A DNA stretch of 64,000 bases from NCBI GenBank assembly GCA_028023455.1, contig JAQFVV010006306.1, positions 485,001 through 549,000 on the forward strand. Reading direction: 5' to 3'. The notes under the pieces are model-generated. The model worked only from the letters and a program-made list of their open reading frames with translations. It ran no database searches and was not told where the DNA came from. A program made the position numbers and the translations under genes. The stretch is from Epiperipatus broadwayi (Eukaryota; Onychophora; Udeonychophora; Euonychophora; Peripatidae). Of this stretch, positions 36,190 to 48,239 are shown one piece after another (within the stretch, counting starts at the first letter, position 1; every line of letters starts with the position of its first letter).

Positions 36190-38835
36190 CTTAATTTTAT
36201 TTTTTCATTCACTGAGAAAAGACACATTGAGAATTGGCATGTGAAATGTTAGATCATTGAGCAGAGCTGGGAAATGGAAAACGAAATAAGATGGGAAGAA
36301 TGTGGGGAAGTAAGTAGTAGAGATATTATTTTATTTGGGTGGTGGTAGACCAATTAATGGAGTTAGCATTGCTGTTGGAAAGAAAATTTTGAATAGTGTG
36401 GCAAAGGTTGATTGTATTGACGATAGGCTGATGATGAGAATCAATGCAAGTCCTAGCGTTTTGATAATTATACATGTTTATATCCATGATGACATTGAAA
36501 TTGATTAAAAAAATTAGAAAATAGGGGATACCATTGTGAGGAAAGATAAGCAAGAAAGAATTGTTGCAAATTATGGTATTGAAAAAAGAACTGAAAGAGA
36601 TAGCAGACTTGTCCGAGATGGGTTTGTAATTGCAAACACTTTTTTAAAAATCTAAAAAAGATTACATACATGGAAAGCTCTAGGTGACAGAGAATGTTAT
36701 CAAATTGATTATATATTAATTCAGGATAGATACAAGAATGTTATTAAGGATTCACATGTTTTGCCTGATGCTAATATAAACTCAGATGGGACTTAGATAA
36801 ATTGAGAGAAATGGAAAAAGGAAAATTTGGTTTAATATGTGAAAATGCAATAAAAAGGATTGTTAGAGATGAGGAATATATTAATAGTTTTGATAAGTGT
36901 CGGTGTAGGATTAAAAAGGATTTTTAAAACAACAAAAAATGAAATAGGTATTATTCAGTTAAAGATAGCTAAATGATCTTGGATAACAAGATGTATTGGA
37001 AAAGATGAAGTACGAAGCAGATGGAAGAATATAAATACTGAGGAAAGGCAAAATGCATATAAAAAAAATTAATAATGAGTTAATAATAGAAAAAGATTTA
37101 GCAAATGAGAAATAGTTGGAACATAAATGTAGAGAGATAGAAATGCTTCAACAAGTGAAAAGATGTGATTTGGTATTTGATAGAATTAGAAATGTCACTT
37201 GGAAGAAAAAGACAAAGGTAGCAAGTGAGATTGTAGATAAGAATGGAAAGGGGTTAACTAAAAGCAATGGCATATTAAAAAAATAGAAAGAATATCTTCA
37301 GTGTCTATTTAAAAGAGAAAATTTAATTAATTACAAACTTGAAAATGAAGACTATATTGAAGTAGATGATAAAAGCATGGACATATTGTCAGATGAAGTA
37401 ATAAGTCAATTGCACAAATAAAAAATGGTAAGGCAGTTGGACTTGATGCAATATCTATAGAATTTTTGAAAAAAATGTAAGAATTTATTATGAAGGAAAT
37501 AGTTGGACTTTGAAATTTTATATATAATAGTGGAGTTTGGCCTGAAGATTTTTTAAAACTATAGTGCTTTTAATTGCTAAAAACAAGAAAGCTGATAAAT
37601 ATGAAGAGTATAGGACAATAAGTTGCTATTTCATGCTTCTAAAGTTTTATTGAGAATTTTAACTCAAAGAATTTATCGCAAGGTACAATATTATATTGGA
37701 GAAGAACAGTTTGGTTTCAGAGAAGGAAAACTACAAAAAGTGCTATTGATGTTGTTAGAATAATTACAGAGAGATATATTAAAAGAGATAAAGAAATTGA
37801 TAAATGTTTTGTGAATTTGAAAAAAGCATTTGATAGAGTAATCTGGAATAAACTTATGATCATCTTAAAAAATAAAGGAGTATTTTGGAAAGAGAGATTT
37901 GATTTAGAATATATATACTGGACAAAGAATAAGAAGATTGGGGAATAAAGAGACTGGTGAAGTGAATAGAGAAAGAAAAGTTAGGAAAGTTTGAAATATG
38001 TCACTTGTTCTTTTTAATATTTATTTAGAAGACTTCCTAAATAATTATTTAGACTGTGGAGAAGCAAATGTTGGAGGTAGAATAATAAAATGTATAAGAT
38101 TTGCAAATGATATGGCTCTTATAGTTGAGGATGAAAAGTGTATTCAGAATGTGTTGAATAAATTGGAGGAAAGATGTTGAGAAGACTAAGTGTTTATGAA
38201 CAGAGAGGAATGTGCAAAGTCTGCAAATTGAAATTCATAATAACATATTTCAACAAGTAAAAACATTTAGATATTAGGGTTGTTGGTTGAGTGAGGATTG
38301 AAGAAGCAAAGATGAAGTTAAAATAAGAATAAACTTGGCAAAGGAGACATTTAGTAAGAGAAATAAAATATTTTGTGGCCCTTTAAAGAGAGAATTAAGA
38401 AAAAGATTAATTAAATGCTACGTGTGGAGTGTACTATTGCATGGTTGTGAAACATGGACAATGAATAATAAAATTAGGACCAAGCCTTTGAGATGTGGAC
38501 ATGGAAAAGAATGGGAAAAATCAGTTGGATGAATAAAATAACAAATGAAGTTTTGAAAAGAATAAATAAAAAAAGAAGATTGAGTGAAGAAATCAAAAAG
38601 AGAAACTGGATTGGACATATATTAAGAAATATAGTTTAATGAAAGAAGTTTTGGAAGGAATGATGAATGGAAGCAAGAAGAAAGGGCAAAAAAGATTGAC
38701 ATTATTGGGTGATATAAAAGATGGGAAGTGTTATTTGGAATCGAAGAACCGGGCAATGAAGAGAATGGAATGGGGGAAAAAATAGATACTATTCTAAGGA
38801 GCTGCCTATGGAACAGAATACTGTTGATTGAGTGA
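36190..38835 (+). pseudogene. LINE, near full-length scale, with AP-endonuclease and reverse transcriptase
   Basis: Plus-strand frames in order: an endonuclease-like start (LRIGM-NVRSL at 36230, then a GGGRPINGVSIAVGKK block and DRLMMRINASPSVLIIIHVY); an RT core near 37430-38160 (KNGKAVGLDAISIEFLKK, a KADKYEEYRTIS block, SLVLFNIYLEDFLNNYLD, IRFANDMALIVEDEK, where ANDMA replaces ADDMA); then a C-terminal tail (GCETWTMNNK; WIGHILR-like block at 38607; KGQKRLTLLGDIKDGK). Frameshifts and stops are frequent, and the catalytic ADD reads AND, so it is inactive. It is similar in RT wording to the fragment at 45520. Confidence 0.7.
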
Positions 38836-39568
38836 GTACTTTATCTATGTTTATAAATCGTTTTCTTTATTTTATTTGTGCAAATATAGTATAATACTTT
38901 TATTTTGACAAAAGATAGGAAGGTTGCAATAATATATTTTCTAGTATTTTCTCACTAGTATTTTCAGCACTAAAGTTACTAACAAATTTTCAAATATTAG
39001 CTTTCAAAAATGGCAGTAGATACCTAGTTGTATAAGTTTATTCAATAGCACATATTTAACTTATTTTGATAAATGAACATGGGTTACTGATATATTTGTC
39101 AGATTTTCTCAGCAATTATCAGAAATTAAAAAAGACTGGAATAATTTGCAATTAAGCAGTTTATTTACAAGTAAGTATTTTGTATCAAATCATTATTATA
39201 AAAATAATTACTTTTGCTTACAAATAAAATACTTTTGTGTTTTAAAATTTAGAAACAATTGGTGTTTCACATTTTTGAAAAAGATTAAACTCATGATTTT
39301 CTACATAATGTAGTACTGGAACTATTGGTATAATAAACATCAATTAAATAAAGAAATTGGGTTATTTTTTAATCATATAGGAAGAAATTTATATATTATA
39401 AAAATAACTATACTAAAAATGAATAAAACATTTTTCACAATAAAGTTCAAAGTAATTGTTTAAACGCATTAATGTAAATTAAAAGGTCTTATTTTAAAAA
39501 AAGTTTTTATATCAATGTACGATAATTAATTGAAACATTCTAAAAATAAATTTAAAAATATTATTTAC

Positions 39569-39652
39569 CTTTTCCTGAACATTCTACAGCTATTCCTTGC
39601 TCCAATTCCATAATACCTTTTTTATACAACTCAATTGCCAAATCTTGTTGAC
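39569..39652 (-). CDS. SPAST: Spastin, internal exon encoding part of the MIT domain
   Basis: Spastin is an AAA ATPase that severs microtubules; its N-terminal MIT domain binds ESCRT-III partners on membranes. This 84-nt minus-strand exon follows a TTTTTCAG acceptor and ends before a GTAAAT donor. It opens and closes in phase 1 and encodes [20 protein letters not shown] and then AVECSGKG. This matches MIT helix 2, where fly and human spastins read AIELYRKGIKELE and AVEWYKKGIEELE. The reading frame runs exactly into the exon at 32427. The preceding MIT helix (the FEYIS region) should lie upstream, at higher coordinates, but I could not find it. The exon is short and interrupted by introns on both sides, so a processed pseudogene is excluded. 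Confidence 0.88.
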
Positions 39653-41220
39653 CTGAAAAAGTTGAAACCAAATCAGATAAACATGACATTGTTACAGGAT
39701 TCATAAATGTGAGCCTTTAAAGGCAAAAAAACTAAGAAAAAAATATAAATAACCCATCAAATATTCTAAATCATAGGTGAAGTCAAACATATATATATAT
39801 AGAAAAATCCAAAAATATACAAATAACAAGGATTCACAAGATTTTGATTTGTATATAAGAAATCTAAAATTTACTAATAACATCATCTAACCATAGACTC
39901 CTACAACGTCCTCACCACTACTAATAAGTTATCTCCACTGAGACAACTTAAAATTTTCCAGTTGGCCCATAGCAGACAATAGTAGAAATAATAATGACTA
40001 ATAAGAGACCTAACTCAATAACTAAAATAAAATTTGGTAATACAGCATCGATTGATCCATGCCATAAGATGGCGCTGTTGCTAGTGAAAAACGAATAGAT
40101 ATAACGTTACCGGGCTGATTTGATTATTATTATTTTGTAATGTTATCGTATTTTTTTTTTGGGGGGGGGGGGTGGATTTTTTTTTTTGGACCGTATTTTC
40201 TTTTTTTTTAAATAAGTAAATTGATTCAAAATTGATTTTTTTTCATACGTTTTTTAAAACCTTTTTTTTTTTTAAAAAAAAAAACTTGTTTAACAAAATT
40301 GGATTACGATCTTTTTTTTTTTTTAAGTAACTTTTTTTAAAAAAAAAATTCATTGTTACTTTAAAATACATTGATTTTTAGTTATTGGATTCTAGAGCTA
40401 ACCAGGATAATTTAACTGTTATTCAATCTGTTTATATTAAACTACCTCAATGAGTATAAACTCTAAGCCTTAAGTTATGTATACAATTATATAATATTTC
40501 TAATATCTTTCCAAATATCATCATATATCAAATTCCAATAGTAAATCGATAATCTCAAATATTAGATGAATAAAGGTTGGTTATGCATATTTAAGCTAAG
40601 TTTGGAATGTGAGTGTGCATATATACTGCTTCTGCATCTTACTTAGCAGGTGATAATAGCTTAGTCTCCCTCCAATTAAACATCTTATCATGGTCACACA
40701 TACAAATATTATGTTTAGATATTCTTAATAATATGGGTTCAGTGCTGTGCCAAACAATCATCTTATAAATTAATAATATAACTACAAGCTTCATATATAA
40801 ATATGTGGACTACATTCAAAAAAGATAATGTGCAAATAATTTAATTCTACTTAAAATCTGTACTTCAAAATCTAAGGATAAATGCATGAATCATCAGTCA
40901 ATGGTGGCAAAGCATCAAAATATAATTGTAAAATAAGGCCTGTAAAATATTTATAAAATACTTTACTAAATATACACAACTACATAGATATTTTCTTTAT
41001 TATATAAACATGTACATAACATATGAACATATTGGAGAAAACTAGAATTTGTTTAAACATTATCCAATCTAGCAAATCAAGAAAATAAAGCACCTTCTAG
41101 CATCAGCTTTAATAGGCTGCCAATAAATCTCTTAACTTTCTTATCCCTTCTTTTCTTTTAAATGAAATAGCTGAATACTGGTTCAAATGAAATATTTAAA
41201 ATTTGATATAATATTCAGAG
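39653..41220. other. Spastin upstream intron start; low-complexity and AT-rich DNA, no gene
   Basis: No exon is supported. The 40140-40380 stretch is a run of T, G and A homopolymers that may include assembly error. The rest is AT-rich without repeats I recognise. Confidence 0.5.
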
Positions 41221-41224
41221 ACAG

Positions 41225-41680
41225 TAATTTTGAAATTAATAGTGTAGCCTGTATCTTTTTCATGGAGATACAAAGCAGAACTAAGATATTTATTTCTAAT
41301 CCTACTTTTCTGTACCTTTGTTCTTTCATTTAAGCTTAAACAACTCTGACCTGATATATTATCCATTGTTTTTGTAAGAAGGTTTATATGGGTCAGAGTA
41401 GTTTGAGCTTAAATGAAAGAATAAAGATACATAAAAGTAGGGTTAGAAATAAATATCTTACTTCTGCTTTGTATGTCCATGAAAAAGATACAGGCCACAC
41501 TATTAATTTTGAGGAAGCTAAGGTTGTCTTTTTTGAGAGAAATGAAATAAAAAGAAGAATTAAAGAATCTTTATTATTAAAAATGTATGATTCTGAAGCA
41601 ATTAACTTATTTAAAAGTTCTTTTAATATTAAGGGTGGATGGGAAGTAAATGGAATTGTGCGTAAAGTTTAATATAAATA
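41225..41680 (+). pseudogene. Penelope-like GIY-YIG endonuclease fragment with partial inverted copy
   Basis: The plus-strand frame (41388-41672, extended upstream by CFCKKVY) encodes KVYMGQSSLSLNERIKIHK, then ALYVHEKDTGHTINFEEAKV and RNEIKRRIKESLLL. This is the GIY-YIG pattern of Penelope-like elements (YIGQT...LNERIKEH, HxxxTGHxF, KRRIKES). The left part (41225-41350) is an inverted copy of the same coding sequence (AAGCTTAAACAACTCTGACC against GGTCAGAGTAGTTTGAGCTT), so the fragment begins as a palindrome. There is no RT domain. Confidence 0.7.
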
Positions 41681-41689
41681 TGTTGTTGT

Positions 41690-42810
41690 TTTGTAATTCT
41701 TTACACTTGAGAAGTCTGCTTGTAGCAGTGAAACCATTGGTTGTATATACAACATATATAAAATATTTAAAGAATATCCATGCTAATTCATCATTAAAAT
41801 AAGTCATACTTAATAATACATAAAGAACACTTGATATCAATAACACACCATAAATTAAATATTTCCAATCATTCAAGATTTAAAACTTGTCAATCAGTCA
41901 ATCTTCACATATAAAACAAATAATTACTAGAAATTAAACATCATTATGCATCTTAACTTTATAAACAATTATTGAATACCCAATATATAAAATTACATGC
42001 CAATTTACGTAGCTCAAATTTTATATTAATGTAGTTTGCACTATTGAATGACATCAAATTATTTCAAGTTTAATAAGATGAAAGTAAATCAGTACTTTGT
42101 AGCATTTATTTACATTGTGAATTTACATAAATAAAACATTTTAAAATGTTAATTAAAAACATACACCTATCAATAAATTATTAATTTAAATATTGTTTAA
42201 GGACTGATAATAGTATAGAAATGTCTGTATCAGAAACAGTTCGTTTTTTTTTAAAAAATCAATAAAAATAAAAATTCATAAATTGTCTCTCTTTCTTTTC
42301 TAATCCAAGTCTAGTCTTCCTATAGCAATTTATTAAAAGATCTTGGTAGAGGCAATAAACAATAGCAGACTATTTCGATGATGTTCCATTTTTGAGCCTG
42401 AAATAAGTTGAAGAGAAAGATAATAATAGTTTACAGCAGCAAATGTTGATTTGGTAAGTATTCCTACCAACATTCATTCAAACTCCCATTCATCCTTTGG
42501 AATAAAACAATCAAATCAGTAATTCATTGTGGGCATTTTTTTATATTCTTTTCCTTTTAAAAATGTCAGTCGATCTAACCTGAACATGTGAACTTTCTTG
42601 GCAGCACTCCAACAAAACAATCGATTATTTTGTACTTTATAATTAAAATATTTAATAAAAATAATAAATATCAGTTCTTTACAAATCAATATTTTACATA
42701 TAACAAAAATTGATTTTAATAAAACAAGGTTTTATATAATTATAAATAAATTATAACCTTATAAAATTAATTTCATTTACACAAAAGATACATAATGTTA
42801 TTTAAACAAC
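41690..42810. other. AT-rich stretch, no gene seen
   Basis: No coding sequence, RNA gene or recognisable repeat is supported here. Confidence 0.5.
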
Positions 42811-42824
42811 AATAATAATAAAAC

Positions 42825-43002
42825 ATCACATGATCACTATTTCCCATGCTTGCTTATAACTGTTGTTAAAATAGGCAAAACCCTCTCAGTACAGTAGTGC
42901 CATTCAAAGCAAGACAAGAGTAATCAAAGCCTTCTGGCATCCATTGATTACTCTGTCTTGCTTTGAGTGGCACTACTGTATGGAGAGAGTTTTGCTTATT
43001 TT
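42825..43002. mobile_element. Fold-back element family A, copy 4 (shortest loop)
   Basis: A 14-bp direct repeat AATAATAATAAAAC flanks it (42811-42824 and 43003-43016). The arms fold almost directly on each other near 42930 (AATCAAAGCCTTCTGGC), with nearly no loop. The copy-specific block CATTCAAAGCAAGAC is mirrored by GTCTTGCTTTGAGTG. The right arm lacks the first 50 bp or so of the left. Confidence 0.75.
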
Positions 43003-43016
43003 AATAATAATAAAAC

Positions 43017-44250
43017 TATTTTTAAATACATTCACTAATGTCACATATTTAAGTCATATTATTTTATTTAAATAAAATTTCTTTTGCACTATATCTTAAT
43101 ACACACACAAATGAAATATATATTCTTATGGATTATCATTTCAATATATATTTATCACTATTATTAGAATCATTATAAATATTTAGATGTAAAAATTTAT
43201 ATAGATAATAAAATTATGCTAAAACAATTCACTAGAGAAAATTAATATAAAAAAATTCCTATAGATTCACAACAAGTATAAATACAAAAGATGGCAGTTA
43301 TTAAAAATTTTAAATATAAAAATTATAAATACAATATAGATAAAATGCAGCTAATTTACAAAAAAAACAGTTTATTGAATTATATAAAAATTATGAATAT
43401 AACTCTAAAAATAGTAAAAATGTACTTTTTAATTGTAAAAAATCTATATTAAATAATATTTCTAGACAAAATGATTATAATTATAATAATTACTATAATT
43501 CACATAAAAAGTGGATCAAACTTTTATATTATCCTAAAAATTTTAATACATTAATAAAATAGAAAAGTTATTAATAAACATATATAAATATTGGATGGTC
43601 AAATAGTAAAAATCAGAAAAAATTATTATGTTATTATAAAATAAAAGATGATATAAAATATAAAAAGGAATTGGGTATAAAATTAATTGTCTGTAATATA
43701 ATGTACTACAGACATACAGAGAAACAGATGAAAAAGCCTAAGATCACAACACAATTAAAAAAAGAGATGATAAATTTATACATGCACTATTTAACGTATG
43801 GATACAAAATAGATGTTAAAATAAATATTAAATTTTTAAATTACATTAACTGACCAAAAAGAAAACATATATAAACAAATTATACTGGGCATAATGAATA
43901 CAATTGTATGAATATATATAAAACTTCAATAAATTTAATTAGCAAGTGATCAATTAAAAATGAATGAAAAATTATATATTAAGATATTATATACAAAACT
44001 GTATGCAAAGCATGTTTTTTATCCATACTATGAATTTGTTATGTTATAGAATTAATTTATTTCAATCTTTATTGAGTTTTCTAACAATTTGGCTTGCAAT
44101 ATCAAAATTATATTTTATTCACATTTTATTTTATTTATTTATTATTATTGTTAATTTTCTTTCTATTATAAAACAGTAGATAACGCTCTGTATGCAATAA
44201 TATATTTACGAAGTTGTGGGAGAATAAATATAAACATAAGTGATTATATA
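43017..44250. other. Very AT-rich stretch, no gene seen
   Basis: The plus-strand frames at 43671 and 43964 are AT-driven and match no family. No repeat boundary is visible. Confidence 0.5.
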
Positions 44251-44254
44251 GAAA

Positions 44255-44510
44255 ACGTTCTTGGTTTTTATGCTGGGTTTGGAAAAAGATAAGGGGGATC
44301 TAGGTATAAAGGCTGCAGAATGGTCAAAGATGATGTTGTGAAAATGGGATGGAGCAGGATAAAGAAGAATATGGGAAAAATTTAGGGTGGGGAATGGAAA
44401 GGGAAAGTAAGATAGCTAACACATTTCTCTGGGCATAGTGAATGAGACACATTCCTGACTTCGATAAAGGAGTAGCCGCATCATATCACAACATCACATT
44501 ACGGTTAAAA
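44255..44510 (+). pseudogene. LINE 3' end, plus-strand copy of the 51.6-kb element
   Basis: This matches in inverse the 3' region of the LINE at 51647-53640: TGCTGGGTTTGGAAAAAGAT, AAAATGGGATGGAGCAGG, GGGTGGGGAATGGAAAGGG and CATTCCTGACTTCG. It ends near the CATCATATCACAACATCAC stretch. It is 5'-truncated. Confidence 0.7.
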
Positions 44511-44879
44511 CAGATAACATTTAATACTGAAAAGAGCATAAAATTGTGCCAAAAAAGCTTCTCTATATAATTATAACACAATTTTTGGATATTTATATTA
44601 TTTTACTATACATTTATATGAACAAAACAGCATAACGGATTTTTTTTATTTTCATTTTTGATGAAAATATACATGATGGGAATGATATAAAATTATTCTT
44701 CATAATTTCAAAGATGTCTTGATGATCCAGAGAATAGTCATTTTCTTATCATAAGATGTATTATTTTATGATTAAAATGCATATTGGGTCAGCGATTATG
44801 ATATACTTTGTTTATGAAAAAAATATATATACATCTAAACAAAACTATTCAATATGCATGACTTAAGCTATTTAAAATA

Positions 44880-45389
44880 CCATTAAACATCACATGATCC
44901 CCCATTTTTTGTGCTTATGCAAGCTATTTACACCGAGGCTAAACTCTCCATACCATAGTGCCACTCATTGTGTAAGCATAAAAAATGCTGATTGTGTGAT
45001 GTTTAATACCAATCCTGCCCAACAGGATTATGGTGACTGTGGTTATTAAAGAACCAAAGGCACCAAAAATTATGGATGCTGAACTGAGCTCAGATCTACA
45101 CAACTATATAAGCTAATGAGCTCAAGTTGAAAACATTTTTGTGTTTTCACTTTGGACTCAAAGCTTTATAGTTAACTAATAAAATAAAGGTGGTGGAGGA
45201 TTGCATTATATCCTACGATCTAGGTGCAGTGCTCTGAGATCCAAAGCTGCTCACTGATAAAAGCCACAAGTTGGAAACTAGTCTGGGGATATTGGATGAG
45301 TAGGCACTAGATAGGGATTTTATGCAAACATTCTTGCATCCATTGATTATTCTGGCTTGCACTGAGTGGCGCTACTATATAAAGTGTTT
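44880..45389. mobile_element. Fold-back element family A, copy 5
   Basis: A 14-bp direct repeat AGCTATTTAAAATA flanks it (44866-44879 and 45390-45403). The left end holds its own small hairpin (AAACATCACATGATC to GTGTGATGTTTAA at about 45006), then unpaired body, then a right arm with family core. The right arm carries a hammerhead-like motif near 45247-45300 (CTGATAA, AAGCC-ACAA-GTTG, GAAA, CTAGTC, TGGGG) with one core change (G8 to A). Confidence 0.7.
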
Positions 45390-45519
45390 AGCTATTTAAA
45401 ATAATAAGTTATAAATTAAGTGAAAAACAGGTTTCAGTACTCATGATGTCTTTGAATAAAAAGACATTTCTGTTGCCAATTACATCAGATTTTACTGCAC
45501 CCTATATTTATGGGTTCAC

Positions 45520-46370
45520 ATAAGATATACTTCAAAGATCATCATTGAGATGTAATAATACCAAAGTTTATAAATTAGTTTAAATCATTTCTTTTCTTTT
45601 CATTAACACTTGATCAGTAACAAATCCTATCCTACCATATAAACTTATATTCTTCCTCTCCTTATCTTAAAAAAAACAAAAAACATTTGACACACCCATT
45701 TTTAACTCCAAATTTAATGGACTCCGAAATGATTCTTTACTCTCCTTTTCAAAATACTGTTCACCACTATAACTTTCACTATTTGCATTATCATATGACA
45801 AACAATTTAAATATTTAAAAGAACTATCCTGCTTTCAAACTTCTTGTCCAAGTCCCTCTCTCTTAAACTTTTATCACTTCTACCTACAATCACTGCTTCA
45901 GACTTAAAACCTATTGATTTTCAACCCATAATTTCTATAATAAACTTCATAATATAATGCTTATTTGCAACATGTAGAAGCATGGCCAAATCATCAGCAA
46001 ACCTGATCAATAGATTTCCTAGTCTATCACCATTTTCAAAATACCTTATTTAATTATTGATTTGAATAAATATTAAATAAAATGGGGGATAGTGTAAACG
46101 TTGCTTTATATTCATTTCTATACCAATCTCTTCATAAGAAGACTATTGGATCTTTCAAATTATTTTTGATTCCCTAGAAATTTCCTACCAACATTTTCTT
46201 CTTTAGAATGATTTAACATGCATTCTACCAAAAGCCTACCTATTTTTCACTTAAATTCAAACTAATTCTTCAATGTAAAATGGTTTAATAAATACATATA
46301 TTTAATATTTTTAATAATTTCTTAACTGCGCATGAAATTTAATTTAATGTTCTGTCATCCCACTTTATCA
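45520..46370 (-). pseudogene. LINE reverse transcriptase fragment
   Basis: Minus-strand frames read NGDRLGNLLIRFADDLAMLL with an intact ADD catalytic motif, then GWKSIGFKSEAVIVGRSD-like continuation with stops. The IRFADD block is similar to IRFANDMALIV in the LINE at 36190, so probably the same clade. The 5' and 3' ends are absent. Confidence 0.6.
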
Positions 46371-46514
46371 TTGGATTAATCTTTCCTCATATTTTATTGC
46401 TCCTATAAAAAAGAGATTAAAAAAATAGTCACATGTTTAGGTTTATAAAAATTAAAGTAAAGCAAATGTAGATATATATTACATCAGAAACAATAGATAC
46501 CAAAATTTTATGAT

Positions 46515-46880
46515 TATTTAAGAGCAAAGCTTCTCAACCTAGTCAAGCATTGGTGGCCTAGCAGCCTTCCAAGCAGCCGGCCCAGATTCGCTTCCCGGTC
46601 AACGCTTTGACATATAAAAAAAAAAAAAGTTTCTCAACCTTTTTAAAACAATTAACACTCCCCCCCCCCAAAGGGTTTTAAGACAAAAATTTTATAATCA
46701 CAACCATGAAATTTTAAACAATAAAATACTTTATATTTACTGTCTTTATTCAATGGAATCTTGCCTAGGACCCAGTTTGAAGTACTCCTGATTGTAATTC
46801 TGAGATTTTTTTGTCCCCCAAAATTTAATTTTCGCCCACAATGTGGCAATTTTACCCTATTAAGAATCACTAATCTAGAG
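46515..46880. mobile_element. hAT-like MITE carrying a SINE insertion
   Basis: The left end (AGCTTCTCAACCT) and right end (inverse of about 46850-46880: AGTGATTCTTAATAGGG) resemble hAT termini of the CAGTGGTTCTCAACC type. The SINE at 46541-46627 sits just inside the left end and duplicates its TTCTCAACCT wording as a target-site duplication. No transposase is present. The exact ends are unsure. Confidence 0.4.
46541..46627 (+). mobile_element. tRNA-derived SINE, copy 2 (internally deleted)
   Basis: It starts AGTCAAGCATTGGTGGCC, keeps a box B-like AGATTCGCTTCCCGG and ends CTTTGACATATAAAAA. It is flanked by AGCTTCTCAACCT and AGTTTCTCAACCT (46528-46540 and 46628-46640). The middle arm is shorter than in copies 1 and 3. 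Confidence 0.7.
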
Positions 46881-46884
46881 TAAT

Positions 46885-47935
46885 ATAATCTTCAGGCATG
46901 AGGTTTAATTGTTAATACTCAATAAACAGTGCATGGTCAGAATATCTCCTGCTGCCTTATAGGATACACATTCATTAATACTTTAATATTATTTACGATA
47001 GCACTTCTACATGCTCTCTCTCTCATTCTCTCTCCATTTTATCTTATAGTCTTCAATCAAATTAACATCTGATCCAGTCTGCAAGAGCCACTTATAATAT
47101 ATATCATTTCATTGCCCTAAACATGACAATGAAGAATGCAATCACATTTCTATTAATTACATGCAATGCAATACTAAATTTTTTTTTTTACAAAAATCTT
47201 CAATGTTGAGAAAACAATGACGAAAATAAGTTTAGTAAATTAGAGATGCCGTAATTGGGATTTCACAAATGATAAAATACAAATAGCTGGCTTTGATATA
47301 ATAACTTCTTTAAGTAAATAAATTGTACATTTGATGACCCTAATGAAAATTCTCCTGGCTGAGATGAATATAAAAGGACTTATAAAAGAAACCCAAAAAT
47401 AGTCTGTCTCGCAAAAATTTAGTTAGATCATTGTGATTGTTGGAATTCTCATTAAACAATATAAAAGTTGTAACAAGGGTAAGATAATTAATGAAGATAA
47501 GTATTTTAATTTTTATCTAAATTTAGGTATATAGAATGTACAAACTTTGCATTGTGTGAACATCAATATCTGAATAGGTTAGTGCTTTCTATTTAATGAA
47601 CTATCAACATTTAAGACTCTTATAGCTGCTCTTGGTATAAAAAAAATTAAATGTTCAGTAAGTCATATGATATTCAAACACTAAAGAAATATATGAAACT
47701 TTGAAGTAGCACGATTTTGCTCTTAAGACCAACATTTTACTACTATGTTACACAATGTTTATTTTGGTGGAACTCATCTTTCAAATGTAAAAAGTTGAGA
47801 TGGCTATACGTTTAATTGGAAGGTTAGATCACTAAATGAAAGAAAACTGTATAGTGTTGGATTTGTTGCAAGCTCTAATATGACATCTTCTATTCTTGAT
47901 ATTCTTTGATGTAACAATAAAAAACTACTGATATA
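46885..47935. other. AT-rich stretch, no gene seen
   Basis: No supported gene or repeat. It may include decayed Penelope-like body sequence next to the palindrome at 47940, but nothing shows this directly. Confidence 0.4.
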
Positions 47936-47939
47936 AAAC

Positions 47940-48238
47940 TCATATAATACTAAATCATCCATGCACTTTACTATTGTTACACAATGCTTTATTTACCACC
48001 CTCTTTTACAGTTTACAGTTTCGATTGCAGCAGCAATCTTTTTCAGAAGTTTTATAACTTCTAACTTCAACTGCTAAATTCAAATTTTGAAAATTTGAAT
48101 TTAGCAGTTGAAGTTAGGAGATATAAAAGTTTTGAAGAAGATTGCTGGGGCAATCGAAACTATAAACTGTAAAAGAGGGCGATAAACAAAGGATTGTGTA
48201 ACAGTAGTAAGGTGCATTAATGATTTGGTATTATATGA
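47940..48238. mobile_element. 300-bp palindrome of Penelope-type terminal repeat with hammerhead-like cores
   Basis: Arms of about 148 bp meet at CAAATTTTGAAAATTTG (about 48088). Each carries a GATTG...CAATC hairpin followed by GAAACT: on the minus strand at about 48010-48055 (core CTGAAAA) and on the plus strand at 48131-48165 (core TTGAAGA). As at 15015, one extra base lies before stem II. The arms differ at several positions, so this is not fresh. Confidence 0.6.
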
Positions 48239-48239
48239 T

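Larger units (their letters stand above)
32428..39568 (-). other. SPAST: Spastin intron, 7.1 kb, inside the MIT coding region
   Basis: It is bounded by the GTAAAT donor at 39568 and the TTGCAG acceptor at 32428. It holds family B copy 2, a SINE, family A copy 3 and a full-length-scale LINE. The stretch 33840-35150 holds AT-rich sequence, a G-run patch near 34215-34250 and a 34-bp tandem duplication with GCCGAAACA near 34320-34375. The long AT-rich frame at 34403-34732 matches no protein family. Confidence 0.7.

Noticed and set aside
40140-40380. G- and T-rich run as a possible G-quadruplex or regulatory element
   Set aside because: It is homopolymer low complexity, and may partly be sequencing or assembly error.
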